A DNA stretch of 64,000 bases from Chloroflexota bacterium (GTDB taxonomy: Bacteria > Chloroflexota > Anaerolineae > Promineifilales > Promineifilaceae), in contig JACTMP010000059.1 in assembly GCA_014584575.1 (NCBI GenBank), positions 23,688 through 87,687 on the forward strand. Direction: 5' to 3'. The notes beneath the pieces are model-generated. The model worked only from the letters and a program-made list of their open reading frames with translations. It did not search any database and was not told the DNA's origin. Positions 1-7,642 of the stretch are shown here, piece by piece; within the stretch, counting starts at the first letter, position 1, and each line of letters starts with the position of its first letter. Position numbers and translations under genes: made by a program.

Positions 1-1385
1 ACCACCAGCAGCGTTACAAAATATTTGCGCAACTCACGGGCGATGATGCCAAAGGCGGTCTGGTTGGCAAGCTGTGGGTTGAGCAGTTTGTGGGCTTCTT
101 CAATGGCAATGAGCAGCGGACGGGGGGCGGCGTGGCCGTGTGTTTTGTGCTGCTCCGTCTGCTTCACCCAATGCTGGCGAATACGCCGGGTGAGGATGTT
201 GGAGACGAGCAGATAGTCCAGGTCGTTATCATAGGCGCCAAAACTGAGGATGACGTGACGGCCGTTTTCCAGCTTATCCACAATATCCTTCACCGCGTCC
301 ACGGCCGGGCGCTCCACCACATAGGGTTTGTCGTAAATCAGGCTCAACTTGCGGTGCAGCGCTTCGGCCGCTTTCTCATGCACATTGTTTTGCCGCGCCC
401 AGGCCGCTACCGAATTGGCCGCCGGGAAGGTTTTGCCGCTCTCCGGGTCAATGTCTACCGCGCCCGGTTCCAGCTTCATAAATTCGGCAAACCAGTGTTT
501 GTCAAAAGCGCGGCTGAGGGCATTCAGCGTCACCCCGGCCGTATCCGTCAGGTTGAGAGCCTCGCCCAACAGTTCAATGTCGCCTGTTTGGAAGTCGGAA
601 AGGGCGATCTCCAGGGTGAAATCGGGCTGCTTGCCGCGCACCATGGCCCCTTTGCCCAAGGCCGCTACCTGCACTTTGCTGCCAAAGAGGGTGCGCAGGC
701 CGCGCACCGTGACCATGCGGTCGGTGTCGGTGTCGTCAAAGGCGTATTCATTGTGCATGTCAAAAACGAGCGCCCCGGCCACGTCCTCGCGCATCAGCCC
801 CGCCAGCATCATGCGCGTCAGGAAGCTCTTGCCGGTGCCGGTGGCCCCAAAAATACCACTGGAACGTTTGACAAAACGGTTCAAATCCAGCCGTACCGGG
901 TAGCCTTGCTCGATGGTATGGCCGACGATGAACATACCCTTGCCTTCTTCGCCAAAAATCTGGGCCACGTCGGCGGCGTCGGCCGGGCGCACCTCGGCAT
1001 GGTGGGCGGGCACGGTTTTCACCGGCTTGGGGCCGGGTGTTTCCTGCCCCTTTTCCACCCGCGCCAACCAGGCGGCCCGTTCCGGGTCGCCAAAGTCCGG
1101 CCCTCTGTCCATGAGCAGAGTGGGGTACATCATCAGGGTGGTGTAGAGGGTTTTGCCGAGCAACGCTTGTTGGATGGGTGGTTGCAGCCGGTCAGTTTTT
1201 TCGTCGGCGAAGCGGGGGTCGGTGGCCCCTAGTTGCAGGTCGGTGACGAGGCCAAAGTAGCGGTAACGGCCGTTGTCACACACCACAAAGCTGCCTTCCT
1301 GCACCCGGTCGGCCGGCACCGTCAGCCGGATGCGAAACCCTTCCTTCAGCCCGCCACCCACAATGTAACCAATGCTTGACGTCAT
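1..1385 (-). CDS. HerA-like P-loop ATPase (DUF87), 3' end outside window
   Basis: Hexameric HerA/FtsK-superfamily ATPases translocate DNA, usually with a NurA nuclease, in end resection or defence. The visible 461 codons begin with MTSSIGYIVGGG and have a Walker A GATGTGKS near residue 180, FDMHNEY shortly after, and an acidic IEEAHKLL Walker B-like motif near residue 427. The gene runs off the left edge, so its C-terminus is not seen. The start is an ATG complementary to 1383-1385. A second, truncated copy lies at 8933-9844 and is nearly identical over its first 270 residues. No NurA gene is visible in the window. Family assignment is firm; the exact role is not. Confidence 0.85.
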   Translation of the reverse strand, partial: MTSSIGYIVGGGLKEGFRIRLTVPADRVQEGSFVVCDNGRYRYFGLVTDLQLGATDPRFADEKTDRLQPPIQQALLGKTLYTTLMMYPTLLMDRGPDFGDPERAAWLARVEKGQETPGPKPVKTVPAHHAEVRPADAADVAQIFGEEGKGMFIVGHTIEQGYPVRLDLNRFVKRSSGIFGATGTGKSFLTRMMLAGLMREDVAGALVFDMHNEYAFDDTDTDRMVTVRGLRTLFGSKVQVAALGKGAMVRGKQPDFTLEIALSDFQTGDIELLGEALNLTDTAGVTLNALSRAFDKHWFAEFMKLEPGAVDIDPESGKTFPAANSVAAWARQNNVHEKAAEALHRKLSLIYDKPYVVERPAVDAVKDIVDKLENGRHVILSFGAYDNDLDYLLVSNILTRRIRQHWVKQTEQHKTHGHAAPRPLLIAIEEAHKLLNPQLANQTAFGIIARELRKYFVTLLV

Positions 1386-1462
1386 ATTGCCGTCCCCTTT
1401 TATGTATCCTGGGGGGATTATACCTGTAATTCCAAAAGCTGGTTGCCATAGCAAATTGACTC

Positions 1463-1483
1463 TAATAACGTCTGGCGTTATTA
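1463..1483. promoter_or_regulatory. Palindromic operator before higBA
   Basis: A perfect 8-bp inverted repeat (TAATAACG, 5-bp spacer, CGTTATTA) lies 9 bp before the HigB start, just downstream of a TTGACT hexamer. Position and symmetry fit autorepression by the HigA antitoxin, as known for this family. Confidence 0.55.
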
Positions 1484-1491
1484 TCTTGTTT

Positions 1492-1773
1492 ATGATTCGG
1501 GGTTTTGCATCAAGAGAAACAGAACGGCTTTTTCAGCGACATCATTCTCCCAGATTGCCCCACGATATCCAAAGGCGAGCCAGAATGAAGCTAGAAATCT
1601 TGGATGCCGCGGGGAGTTTAGAGGATTTACGAATACCACCATCCAACCACCTGGAAAAACTGTCGGGTGATCGCACAGGACAACATAGTATTCGTATCAA
1701 TAAACAATGGCGCATCTGTTTTCGATGGCATGATGGGGATGCCTTTGATGTGGAGATTGTTGACTACCATTGA
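1492..1773 (+). CDS. higB: HigB-type (RelE fold) mRNA interferase toxin
   Basis: A 93-residue RelE-superfamily toxin of the HigB branch; such proteins cleave mRNA on the ribosome. The family signature is visible: an N-terminal basic helical region, then LEILDAAGSLEDLRIPPSNH and a C-terminal block with IRINKQWRICFRW and the ending VEIVDYH. I chose the ATG at 1492 rather than an upstream in-frame ATG at 1372 because the latter lies inside the HerA promoter region and the palindromic operator falls just before 1492. It is followed after 9 bp by the antitoxin, the usual HigBA order with toxin first. It appears intact. Confidence 0.88.
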   Translation: MIRGFASRETERLFQRHHSPRLPHDIQRRARMKLEILDAAGSLEDLRIPPSNHLEKLSGDRTGQHSIRINKQWRICFRWHDGDAFDVEIVDYH

Positions 1774-1782
1774 GGTGAAGAC

Positions 1783-2091
1783 ATGAGCGAGCAAGAACTA
1801 TTACCACCTATTCATCCAGGTGAAATTCTGCAGGAAGAATTCTTGGAACCCATGAATATCAGCCAATACCGGCTGGCGAAGGATATAGGCGTGCCGCCAC
1901 GCCGCATTAACGAAATTGTGCAGGGCAAACGGGCTATCTCGGCCGATACCGCTTTGCGTTTGTCGCGCTACTTTGGCCTTTCTGAACGGTTCTGGCTGAA
2001 CCTGCAATCGCGGTATGACCTGGAAATGGAAAAAGACCGTTTGCGTGGCCGTCTGGAACAAGAAGTAAAGATTTTTGCTCCGGCCCCGTAA
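1783..2091 (+). CDS. higA: HigA-type antitoxin, XRE-family HTH
   Basis: A 102-residue antitoxin of the HigA/VapI branch: it begins with the characteristic PPIHPGEILQEEFLEP block, followed by a lambda-repressor-like helix-turn-helix (ISQYRLAKDIGVPPRRINEIVQ, with RAISADTALRLSRYFG behind it). It is expected to neutralise HigB and repress the operon by binding the palindrome at 1463-1483. A GAGGTGAAG ribosome binding site overlaps the end of higB, so the two are translationally close. This module is found only in the left copy of the duplicated HerA/acetyltransferase block. Confidence 0.9.
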   Translation: MSEQELLPPIHPGEILQEEFLEPMNISQYRLAKDIGVPPRRINEIVQGKRAISADTALRLSRYFGLSERFWLNLQSRYDLEMEKDRLRGRLEQEVKIFAPAP

Positions 2092-2147
2092 TGCCCATGC
2101 AAATTATCGAGCCTCAGCCTGGCAACCAAACATTCTAATGCTCTCAT

Positions 2148-2375
2148 ATGAATAAGCCTAATCTTATGTACTTCAAGCAGGACGATGTATTACAGCTTAT
2201 CATTTCAGATGAACCAGAGGGCAGCAGCGTTGAAATTGGCCCTAACCTTACGGCCGAACTAAACGATAAAGGTGAATTGATTGGTATTGAGATATTGACC
2301 GGTAGTGCCTTTATTCGGGATTGGGTTTTGGGTCCCCAGGCAAAAATGCTCCAATTTGCGGGGGTACACCCTTAA
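2148..2375 (+). CDS. DUF2283 family small protein
   Basis: A 75-residue protein matching the DUF2283 pattern: an N-terminal YF.QDDVLQL strand, a SDEP motif, a central EIGPNLTAELNDKGELIGIEIL hairpin region with the typical acidic turn, and a hydrophobic C-terminal tail. DUF2283 proteins are frequent in islands, often beside DUF4258 or toxin-antitoxin genes, and have no settled function. No clear Shine-Dalgarno is seen. It follows HigBA by 56 bp and may be part of the same accessory cargo. Confidence 0.65.
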   Translation: MNKPNLMYFKQDDVLQLIISDEPEGSSVEIGPNLTAELNDKGELIGIEILTGSAFIRDWVLGPQAKMLQFAGVHP

Positions 2376-2430
2376 CTGATTAGTGAACTAGACACCGTGG
2401 AGGCACATCATAAACAAAAGACGATGAGTA

Positions 2431-2982
2431 ATGTCCCCAACTGAAAGAATCGCAGCCATATTAAAAGTAACAGTATCCGATGCCCAAAAGTTTTGCTTAG
2501 ACGTACAGAAGCCATTCAAGCCTGACTCAGGTAAACCATCATTTAAGATCATTGCAAAAGCCGTTGAGGAAAATCCTACAACAGATCCAAAAGAAATTGA
2601 TTACATGATTAGCCCAGACCTCATCTTTGGTACCAAAGCTAGGCTCATGGCACTCCAGAAATCGCATGATCAGCCACAACTCCCCTCGAAACTGACCCAA
2701 ACAGAATTGATAAAGGTGATTGCAAACTTGATACCCGACAAAGATAAAGGAAATGAAGAAGCTGCCAAACAACTTCTTATTGATCTTGAACGTATCCGTC
2801 CTGATATAAAACGGCTCCAAAATGAACAAATTGTGTCAGCTGTAAAAAGGGCGGCCCGAAAAGGCCTTTTGAGCATAGATCAATTAGAGGTAGAAATCCG
2901 TAAAGAAATCTATGATTATCAAGGCGATCCTGATGGAATTCAAATAATCTATACACCAATGGGAGGAAAACCACCAAGATAA
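2431..2982 (+). CDS. Hypothetical protein, accessory cargo
   Basis: A 183-residue soluble, mostly helical and charged protein that I do not recognise. It has no signal peptide, membrane segment or cysteine-rich motif (a single Cys near residue 22). The base composition is AT-rich compared with its neighbours, and codon use (many AAA, ATT, GAA codons) differs from the surrounding GC-rich genes, which suggests recent acquisition. It lies between the DUF2283 gene and the acetyltransferase inside the left copy of the duplicated block and has no counterpart in the right copy. Confidence 0.6.
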   Translation: MSPTERIAAILKVTVSDAQKFCLDVQKPFKPDSGKPSFKIIAKAVEENPTTDPKEIDYMISPDLIFGTKARLMALQKSHDQPQLPSKLTQTELIKVIANLIPDKDKGNEEAAKQLLIDLERIRPDIKRLQNEQIVSAVKRAARKGLLSIDQLEVEIRKEIYDYQGDPDGIQIIYTPMGGKPPR

Positions 2983-3044
2983 AGGAGCCAAATTGCCTAC
3001 ACTGATATCTACAACGTTTTGAAACCTATCTGTGCAGAAAAGCT

Positions 3045-3599
3045 ATGCAAATTGTTGATCTCTTCTCTGACAACCAGCAGATGATTGAACAGATGACGGC
3101 CGTGCTCCACACTGCCTTCCGCGCCCATTACCCCGACGCCTGGTCGGATATGGTTTCGGCGCGGGCGGAGGTGGAAGAGTTTTTAGACCCGGAGCGGATT
3201 TGCCGGGTGGCGGTGGCGGACGGCGGCACAGTGTTGGGGTGGGTGGGGGCAATCAGTCAGTACAACGGCCGTGCCTGGGAACTACACCCCATCGCCATCC
3301 ACCCCGCTTACCAGGGGCAGGGCGTGGGCCGGGCATTGATTGCCGATTTAGAGGCGCAGGTGCGGGCGCGCGGCGGCGTCACCATCTTCCTGGGCACGGA
3401 CGACGAAGACAACCAGACCAGCCTCAGCAACGTAGACCTGTACCCCAATCCCCTGGAGCACCTGGCCCGCATCCAAAACCTGAACCGGCACCCCTTTGAG
3501 TTTTACCAGAAGGTAGGCTTTGTCATTGTTGGTACCATTCCCGACGCCAACGGGCCGGGCAAACCCGACATTATCATGGCTAAACAGGTTGGGAGTTGA
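3045..3599 (+). CDS. GNAT acetyltransferase, AAC(6')-like, copy A
   Basis: A 184-residue GNAT-fold acetyltransferase. The acetyl-CoA loop is visible as HPAYQGQGVGRALI near residue 85-98, and the C-terminal block NRHPFEFYQKVGF followed by IPDANGPGKPDI is typical of the AAC(6')-I aminoglycoside acetyltransferase branch. Substrate is not proven; many environmental relatives do not confer resistance. It is about 85 percent identical by eye to the protein at 10416-10973, so the two are recent duplicates. Base composition returns to the high GC of the chromosome here. It forms the right boundary of the left duplicated block. Confidence 0.85.
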   Translation: MQIVDLFSDNQQMIEQMTAVLHTAFRAHYPDAWSDMVSARAEVEEFLDPERICRVAVADGGTVLGWVGAISQYNGRAWELHPIAIHPAYQGQGVGRALIADLEAQVRARGGVTIFLGTDDEDNQTSLSNVDLYPNPLEHLARIQNLNRHPFEFYQKVGFVIVGTIPDANGPGKPDIIMAKQVGS

Positions 3600-3659
3600 C
3601 CAATCACCGGATTTGCCGCCGGTGGGAATCCGGTGTTTGCACCAAAAAACTACCGGGAG

Positions 3660-3745
3660 TGTCATGCCGGGTGGAGTCTTCAGAAGAGAAATCTTTCATC
3701 TCGGCCTATGTGAAAGTTCCCTCCTCGAAGCCTCGCCGGAATGAC
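3660..3745. repeat. Degenerate palindromic element in intergenic gap
   Basis: The gap between the acetyltransferase and znuA holds a degraded inverted repeat: GTCATGCCGGGTGGAGTCTTC on the left against GAAGCCTCGCCGGAATGAC on the right. It resembles the better-preserved GTCATTCCGAG element at 54628-54713. No gene is seen between 3600 and 3833. Confidence 0.4.
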
Positions 3746-3833
3746 CATTCGCGGATTGCCGATTTATTTTCTTGACTTTCATCATCCCCAGGTGTGCCAT
3801 ATTTCGAAGTGCTACCCAGTTCGCGCAAAAGTT

Positions 3834-3892
3834 TGCCTAAAAATAATCCAATGCTACACTTGATATAAAATATCAATGATATAAAGTATCAG
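3834..3892 (+). promoter_or_regulatory. znuA promoter with tandem putative Zur boxes
   Basis: A TTGCCT hexamer at 3834-3839 and TACACT at 3855-3860 (15-bp spacer) form a plausible promoter. It is overlapped by the perfect palindrome TTGATATAAAATATCAA at 3860-3876 and followed directly by a second, imperfect box ATGATATAAAGTATCAG at 3876-3892. The same 17-bp palindrome occurs at 6098, 7027 and 13468. A Fur/Zur-family repressor, probably the one encoded at 5121, is the likely ligand. Confidence 0.7.
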
Positions 3893-3908
3893 AAAGGTTG
3901 AGGTACAG

Positions 3909-5051
3909 ATGAACAGAACAGCAAACGGCAGGATATGGTTTATGTTGATGGTTGCTCTCATTACCCTGGCGATGATAGTGACTGGTTGCGGCACAGGGGC
4001 GGGAGAGCCGGACACGGCCGTGTCAGAAACAAGCAGCGCACCGGTGACGGATGAACACGATGATGAAGATGAAGAGGCGCACGACGACGAGCATGATCAT
4101 GAAGAAGATGAGCATGAGCATGAGGCGGAAGCGGAAATGCTCATGCTGCCGGCGCTAAACGCCGCCGAATTGGATGGGGGGCGGCTGCGTGTGGTTGCCA
4201 CTACCAGCATCATTGGTGATGTGGTGGCACAGGTGGGGGGCAATGCGATTGACCTGACTGTGTTGATGAAGCCAGGTCAAGACCCGCACAGCTATCAACC
4301 AGTCGCGCGAGATTTAACGGCCGTTGCCAACGCCCACGTTATCTTTGTTAATGGTTGGGATATGGAAGAGAGATTGGCTCATGACATGGAAACCATCGGT
4401 GAAGATGCGCTGGTCGTTCCGATTTCCGCCAATATCCATCCGCTGGCCTTTGCTGAAGGCGAAGATGCCGAACAAGAAGTAGATGCGCACGAAGAAGGCC
4501 ATGCTCACAGCGGCGCCGATCCGCACGTCTGGTTTAGCATTCACAATGTAGAGCAGTGGGTGGAGAACGTCGTACATGTTCTCAGCGACCTCGATCCGGC
4601 TAACGCCGCGGAATATGAAAGTAATGCCGCCGCCTATCTGGCCGAATTGGCAGAGCTGGAGGAATATGCCGAAACACAATTAGGCCAAATCCCCGAAGAA
4701 AACCGCTTCCTGGTCACCAATCACGACGCGCTTGGCTACTTTGCCCATGAATATGGTTTCACCATATTGGGAACCGTCATCCCCAGCGTGAGTACCATGT
4801 CCGAACCATCGGCCAGCGCCCTGACCGACTTAATTGCCACGATGAAGGAACACAACATCTGCACCATCTTTACCGAAAACACGGTGAACGATGCTCTGGC
4901 CCAGACAGTGGCCGGTGAGCTTTCAGGCTGTGAGGCCGTGCAGGTCTTGCAGTTGTACACCGACGCAGTTGGGCCAGTGGGCAGCGGCGCCGACAGTTAC
5001 ATGGGTATGTTCCGGGCCAATGTAGAGGCGATTGTCGCGGGTTTGCGGTAG
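3909..5051 (+). CDS. znuA: Zinc ABC transporter substrate-binding lipoprotein (ZnuA-like)
   Basis: A 380-residue cluster A-I solute-binding protein for Zn or Mn. An N-terminal signal ends in a lipobox (VTGC, Cys near 27), so it is membrane-anchored on the outer face. Residues about 45-75 form a His/Asp/Glu-rich stretch typical of zinc chaperoning loops. Metal-site histidines are visible in GQDPHSYQP, GADPHVWFS and TNHDALGYFAHEYGF, and the C-terminal FTENTVNDALAQT is family-typical. No ZnuB permease or ZnuC ATPase gene lies in the window, so they must be elsewhere or this protein works alone. Tandem Zur-type boxes precede it and a terminator follows it, marking a monocistronic unit under zinc control. 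Confidence 0.9.
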   Translation: MNRTANGRIWFMLMVALITLAMIVTGCGTGAGEPDTAVSETSSAPVTDEHDDEDEEAHDDEHDHEEDEHEHEAEAEMLMLPALNAAELDGGRLRVVATTSIIGDVVAQVGGNAIDLTVLMKPGQDPHSYQPVARDLTAVANAHVIFVNGWDMEERLAHDMETIGEDALVVPISANIHPLAFAEGEDAEQEVDAHEEGHAHSGADPHVWFSIHNVEQWVENVVHVLSDLDPANAAEYESNAAAYLAELAELEEYAETQLGQIPEENRFLVTNHDALGYFAHEYGFTILGTVIPSVSTMSEPSASALTDLIATMKEHNICTIFTENTVNDALAQTVAGELSGCEAVQVLQLYTDAVGPVGSGADSYMGMFRANVEAIVAGLR

Positions 5052-5066
5052 TCCAGACCCGCCTGG

Positions 5067-5100
5067 ATGAGGGAAGGGTTTGGCCTTCCCTCATTTTTTC
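5067..5100 (+). terminator. Rho-independent terminator after znuA
   Basis: A perfect 11-bp stem (ATGAGGGAAGG with CCTTCCCTCAT, loop GTTTGG) is followed by TTTTTTC. It lies 15 bp after the znuA stop and excludes the in-frame ATG at 5067 as the start of the next gene. Read-through or partial termination would lower expression of the regulator gene relative to znuA. Confidence 0.85.
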
Positions 5101-5120
5101 ATCGAACAAGGGCAAATGAA

Positions 5121-5546
5121 ATGGGCGAGCAGATCGTGCAGATTAAGGAGCGGCTGGCCGGCAATGGTTATCGGCTAACAACAGCACGCGAGGCCATTGT
5201 GAATGCGCTGGTACGCTGTGAAGGCCACATCACGGCCGATGGGTTGGTGCAGCAAGTGCGGGCCAGCGCGCCGCCTGTGGGCCGGATGACCGTCTACCGC
5301 ACCCTGGATCTGCTGTGTGAACTGGGCCTGGTGCGCCCCATTTATCAGGGCACCGGCGCCACTCATTACATCCTGATGACCAACGGCGGCCACCATCACC
5401 TCATTTGTACCCGCTGCCACAGTGTGATTGAGTTTGAGGAGTGCCTGGCTACGGAGCTGGCACGGCAGTTGTCCACACAGTTTAATTTCCACCTTTTCAG
5501 CCACCTGTTGGAACTGCATGGTCTGTGTGAAAATTGTTATGAATGA
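5121..5546 (+). CDS. zur: Fur-family regulator, probable Zur
   Basis: A 141-residue Fur-superfamily repressor. The winged-helix part carries RMTVYRTLDLLCELGLV near residues 55-71. The metal sites follow: GGHHHLICTRC with C96/C99, and a C-terminal CENC at C136/C139, the two CxxC pairs of a structural zinc site. Zinc rather than iron as effector is inferred from the neighbours (ZnuA, COG0523 GTPases, cysteine-free S18). I chose ATG 5121 because earlier in-frame ATG 5067 lies in a terminator hairpin. Only 20 bp separate that terminator from the start, so the gene may depend on read-through from znuA. It overlaps moaB by 8 bp. Confidence 0.85.
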   Translation: MGEQIVQIKERLAGNGYRLTTAREAIVNALVRCEGHITADGLVQQVRASAPPVGRMTVYRTLDLLCELGLVRPIYQGTGATHYILMTNGGHHHLICTRCHSVIEFEECLATELARQLSTQFNFHLFSHLLELHGLCENCYE

Positions 5547-6072
5547 AGCAAGAATGATCGATTCTGACAGCAGCCAACAGCATAAGGTGCAGGCTGATCA
5601 AACGGGGCCGGTAGCCCTGGCGATTGTCACTGTGAGCGACACGCGCGCACCGGAAACGGACGTAAATGCTCATTTCCTAAAGGGGCAGATCGCAGTGATG
5701 GGGCATCAAGTCACCGATTACCGGATTGTTCCCGATGAGCCGGAAGCTGTAACGGCCGTCCTCCATGAACTCACTCACACAGAGGCCCGGATCATCCTGT
5801 TCAACGGCGGCACCGGCATCGCCCCCCGCGACACCACCTTTGATGCTCTGGACAGTCTGCTGGAAAAACGACTGCCCGGCTTCGGCGAACTGTTCCGCAT
5901 GTTGAGTTGGAACGAAATTGGCGCGGCAGCGATGCTTTCACGGGCGACGGCAGGTGTTTTTCGTAATCGGGTCATCATCTCCACACCCGGCTCGCCCAAT
6001 GCTGTAAGGCTGGCCTGGGAAAAGCTGATTGCCCCAGAATTTGCCCATCTGGCCTGGGAAGTGGTGCGGTAG
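5539..6072 (+). CDS. moaB: MoaB/Mog family molybdopterin protein
   Basis: A 177-residue MoaB-type protein, related to MogA, which adenylylates molybdopterin before molybdenum insertion. The family fold is evident: LAIVTVSDTR near the start, the FNGGTGIAPRDTT phosphate loop in the middle, then PGFGELFRMLS, GAAAMLSRATAG and STPGSPNAVRLAWEKLI. I take the ATG at 5539, which overlaps the regulator gene and suggests coupled translation; ATG 5554 is an alternative. Its place in a zinc operon is odd, since its pathway partner moeA lies 40 kb away at 45281. It could be an accidental passenger or reflect a metal-competition link. Confidence 0.85.
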   Translation: MNEARMIDSDSSQQHKVQADQTGPVALAIVTVSDTRAPETDVNAHFLKGQIAVMGHQVTDYRIVPDEPEAVTAVLHELTHTEARIILFNGGTGIAPRDTTFDALDSLLEKRLPGFGELFRMLSWNEIGAAAMLSRATAGVFRNRVIISTPGSPNAVRLAWEKLIAPEFAHLAWEVVR

Positions 6073-6097
6073 ACGATCTTTTTTTTTGCCTATATCA

Positions 6098-6114
6098 CTG
6101 ATATTTAATATCAA
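6098..6114 (+). promoter_or_regulatory. Putative Zur box before FmdB gene
   Basis: CTGATATTTAATATCAA, a 7-3-7 palindrome matching the znuA operator at most positions, ends 14 bp before the FmdB start. It probably starts a second transcription unit inside the zinc cluster. Confidence 0.7.
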
Positions 6115-6128
6115 TAACGAGAGAGATA

Positions 6129-6368
6129 ATGCCCACTTACGTGTATAAATGCCCAGATTGTGAGGTGGAAGTGGAAGAACGGCGCAAAATGAGCCAGGCG
6201 GATGACCCGCTGGATTGCCCACTTTGCGGCACACTGCTGGTGCGCGGCATTACCACGTTCATGTTTAACAGCGGGCGACCGGCGCCCGCCACAGAAACTT
6301 CTCTGCCGACGGCTGCGCGGCATGGCAGTAGTTGTCCCTGCTGTTACCCCGTAAAAAGGAGAACTTGA
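6129..6368 (+). CDS. FmdB-type zinc-ribbon protein
   Basis: A 79-residue protein of the FmdB family. It opens with the hallmark PTYVYKCPDC, giving C8/C11, and pairs it with CPLC at C30/C33 to form a zinc ribbon. The C-terminus adds a CPCC motif at residues 69-72, which is not usual for the family. FmdB proteins are described as putative regulators, but their mechanism is not settled. The Zur-type box upstream and the COG0523 GTPase directly downstream (stop and start overlap as TGATG) suggest a role as zinc store, sensor or client of the GTPase. Confidence 0.75.
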   Translation: MPTYVYKCPDCEVEVEERRKMSQADDPLDCPLCGTLLVRGITTFMFNSGRPAPATETSLPTAARHGSSCPCCYPVKRRT

Positions 6369-7003
6369 TGAGTTCAAAAAATGAGATTAATCGTATTCCT
6401 GTAACTATTTTGACCGGCTTTTTAGGAGCGGGCAAAACGACGTTGCTGAACCACCTGCTGCACGGCGGCCATGGGCGGCGCATTGCGGTACTGGTCAATG
6501 ATTTTGGTGCGGTCAACATTGATGCCCAGCTGATTGTGGGTGTTGAGGGGGAAGATACCGTCAACCTGGCCAATGGCTGTATCTGCTGCACCATTCGTGA
6601 CGATCTGTACCGGGCGGTGCTGGAAATTTGCCAGCGGTCCGACCCGCCAGAATACATTTTGGTGGAAACCAGCGGCGTTTCTGATCCACTGGCGGTGGCT
6701 CACACCTTCACCCAGACAGCTTTAAGCCAGTATGTGCATGTGGAAGCGATTCTGACAGTGGTTGACGCCGAGCAGTATGAGGCGATTCCGCGTGAAAACC
6801 AGGTGTTGGCGCTGGATCAGATTGGCACGGCCGATATTGTGGTGCTGAACAAGGTGGATCTCATTACCTTGCCGCAGCGGATTGCGATTGAAGAGCGAAT
6901 CCGCTACATCTCCCCCAAAGCGCGTATTTTGTTGACGCAGCACGGGCAGTTGTCGGCCATCAACTGGGTGCGCGATGCGTGGCAACTGGCAGTGAGCGGT
7001 TAG
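6368..7003 (+). CDS. COG0523 (CobW/ZNG1-like) GTPase, G domain only
   Basis: A 211-residue COG0523 metallochaperone GTPase that transfers metal, here probably zinc, to client proteins. Visible motifs are Walker A GFLGAGKTT near residue 17, the metal-binding CICC in NGCICCTIRDD, ETSGVSDP, and NKVDL for guanine recognition. It stops after the G domain and lacks the usual C-terminal CobW_C domain, so it is shorter than the homologue at 7643. A good AAAAGGAGA ribosome site overlaps the end of the FmdB gene. Transcription from the box at 6098 would give a two-gene unit. Confidence 0.85.
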   Translation: MSSKNEINRIPVTILTGFLGAGKTTLLNHLLHGGHGRRIAVLVNDFGAVNIDAQLIVGVEGEDTVNLANGCICCTIRDDLYRAVLEICQRSDPPEYILVETSGVSDPLAVAHTFTQTALSQYVHVEAILTVVDAEQYEAIPRENQVLALDQIGTADIVVLNKVDLITLPQRIAIEERIRYISPKARILLTQHGQLSAINWVRDAWQLAVSG

Positions 7004-7026
7004 GCCCTCTTTTTTTGGCGGTACTA

Positions 7027-7043
7027 CTGATATTAAATATCAA
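7027..7043 (+). promoter_or_regulatory. Putative Zur box 5 bp before the start codon
   Basis: CTGATATTAAATATCAA, a perfect palindrome apart from its outer bases, ends at 7043, only 5 bp before the ATG at 7049. There is no room for a ribosome binding site between them, so the transcript may be leaderless with the -10 element inside the palindrome. Confidence 0.7.
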
Positions 7044-7048
7044 TTACG

Positions 7049-7627
7049 ATGGCAACTTATTGGATTAACTACCCGGCTGAGTACAAAAAGCAAATCAAAC
7101 CACTGCTGCATCAGCAGATGTGGCTATTTGGACGGGATATTCTTTGTCCCGAAGGCAACCTGTTGTACCGGTATCAGTTCACCCATGCCCATGCCGAAAG
7201 TCGTGGCGGGTCAATGTACACCCGTTGGGAAGATGACCGGCAGATTGTGTTGTGGGGGTGGGGCATCTGGTTTGGGGAAGTGGAGAAGGGGGCGATTTTT
7301 GTGAACCGATACAAAGCCAAACCGGCGTTTACGGCCGTTCCCCTCCTCAACCAGACCATTCACCGGCCAGAAGATCTACCGCGTCTTGCACACCGGGTAG
7401 GTATTGAGGCCGAAGCGCAGGCAATGCGGCAGATGTGGTGCGACTTGCTCTGTTGGTTGGCGGGGTATGAGGCGTGGGTGTTGCAAACGGTGGGCAAAAC
7501 GTGGCGGCAGGTGGCCCTGAAACCATTCAATCACGCCGTTACCCAAATGGCGATGGTTGAGCAGTTGACCATGCAGTGGCAAACATTAGCCGAACAAAGC
7601 CAGGCGCTGTTAATCAAATCATATTAG
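7049..7627 (+). CDS. Unknown protein of the zinc regulon
   Basis: A 192-residue soluble protein that I do not recognise. It is rich in Trp and aromatic residues and includes two short histidine or cysteine clusters (THAHAE near residue 49 and MWCDLLCW near residue 130) that could bind metal. There is no signal peptide or membrane segment. It has its own putative Zur box 5 bp upstream and is followed after 15 bp by a COG0523 GTPase, so it is probably induced on zinc starvation. It may be a client or partner of that GTPase; this is inference from position only. Confidence 0.75.
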   Translation: MATYWINYPAEYKKQIKPLLHQQMWLFGRDILCPEGNLLYRYQFTHAHAESRGGSMYTRWEDDRQIVLWGWGIWFGEVEKGAIFVNRYKAKPAFTAVPLLNQTIHRPEDLPRLAHRVGIEAEAQAMRQMWCDLLCWLAGYEAWVLQTVGKTWRQVALKPFNHAVTQMAMVEQLTMQWQTLAEQSQALLIKSY

Positions 7628-7642
7628 ATAAGGAAGGAATCA

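Noticed and set aside
90..1232. A 380-codon open frame on the plus strand
   Set aside because: It is exactly antisense to the HerA-like gene, whose protein has clear ATPase motifs. The plus-strand product is low-complexity His/Gly/Val-rich and has no family features.
3045..3599. Calling the acetyltransferases aminoglycoside-resistance genes
   Set aside because: The fold and C-terminal motifs match the AAC(6') branch, but resistance cannot be inferred from sequence at this distance and there is no resistance-element context.
5067..5120. ATG 5067 as start of the Fur-family gene
   Set aside because: It lies in the left arm of a strong terminator; the extra 18 residues are not family-like.
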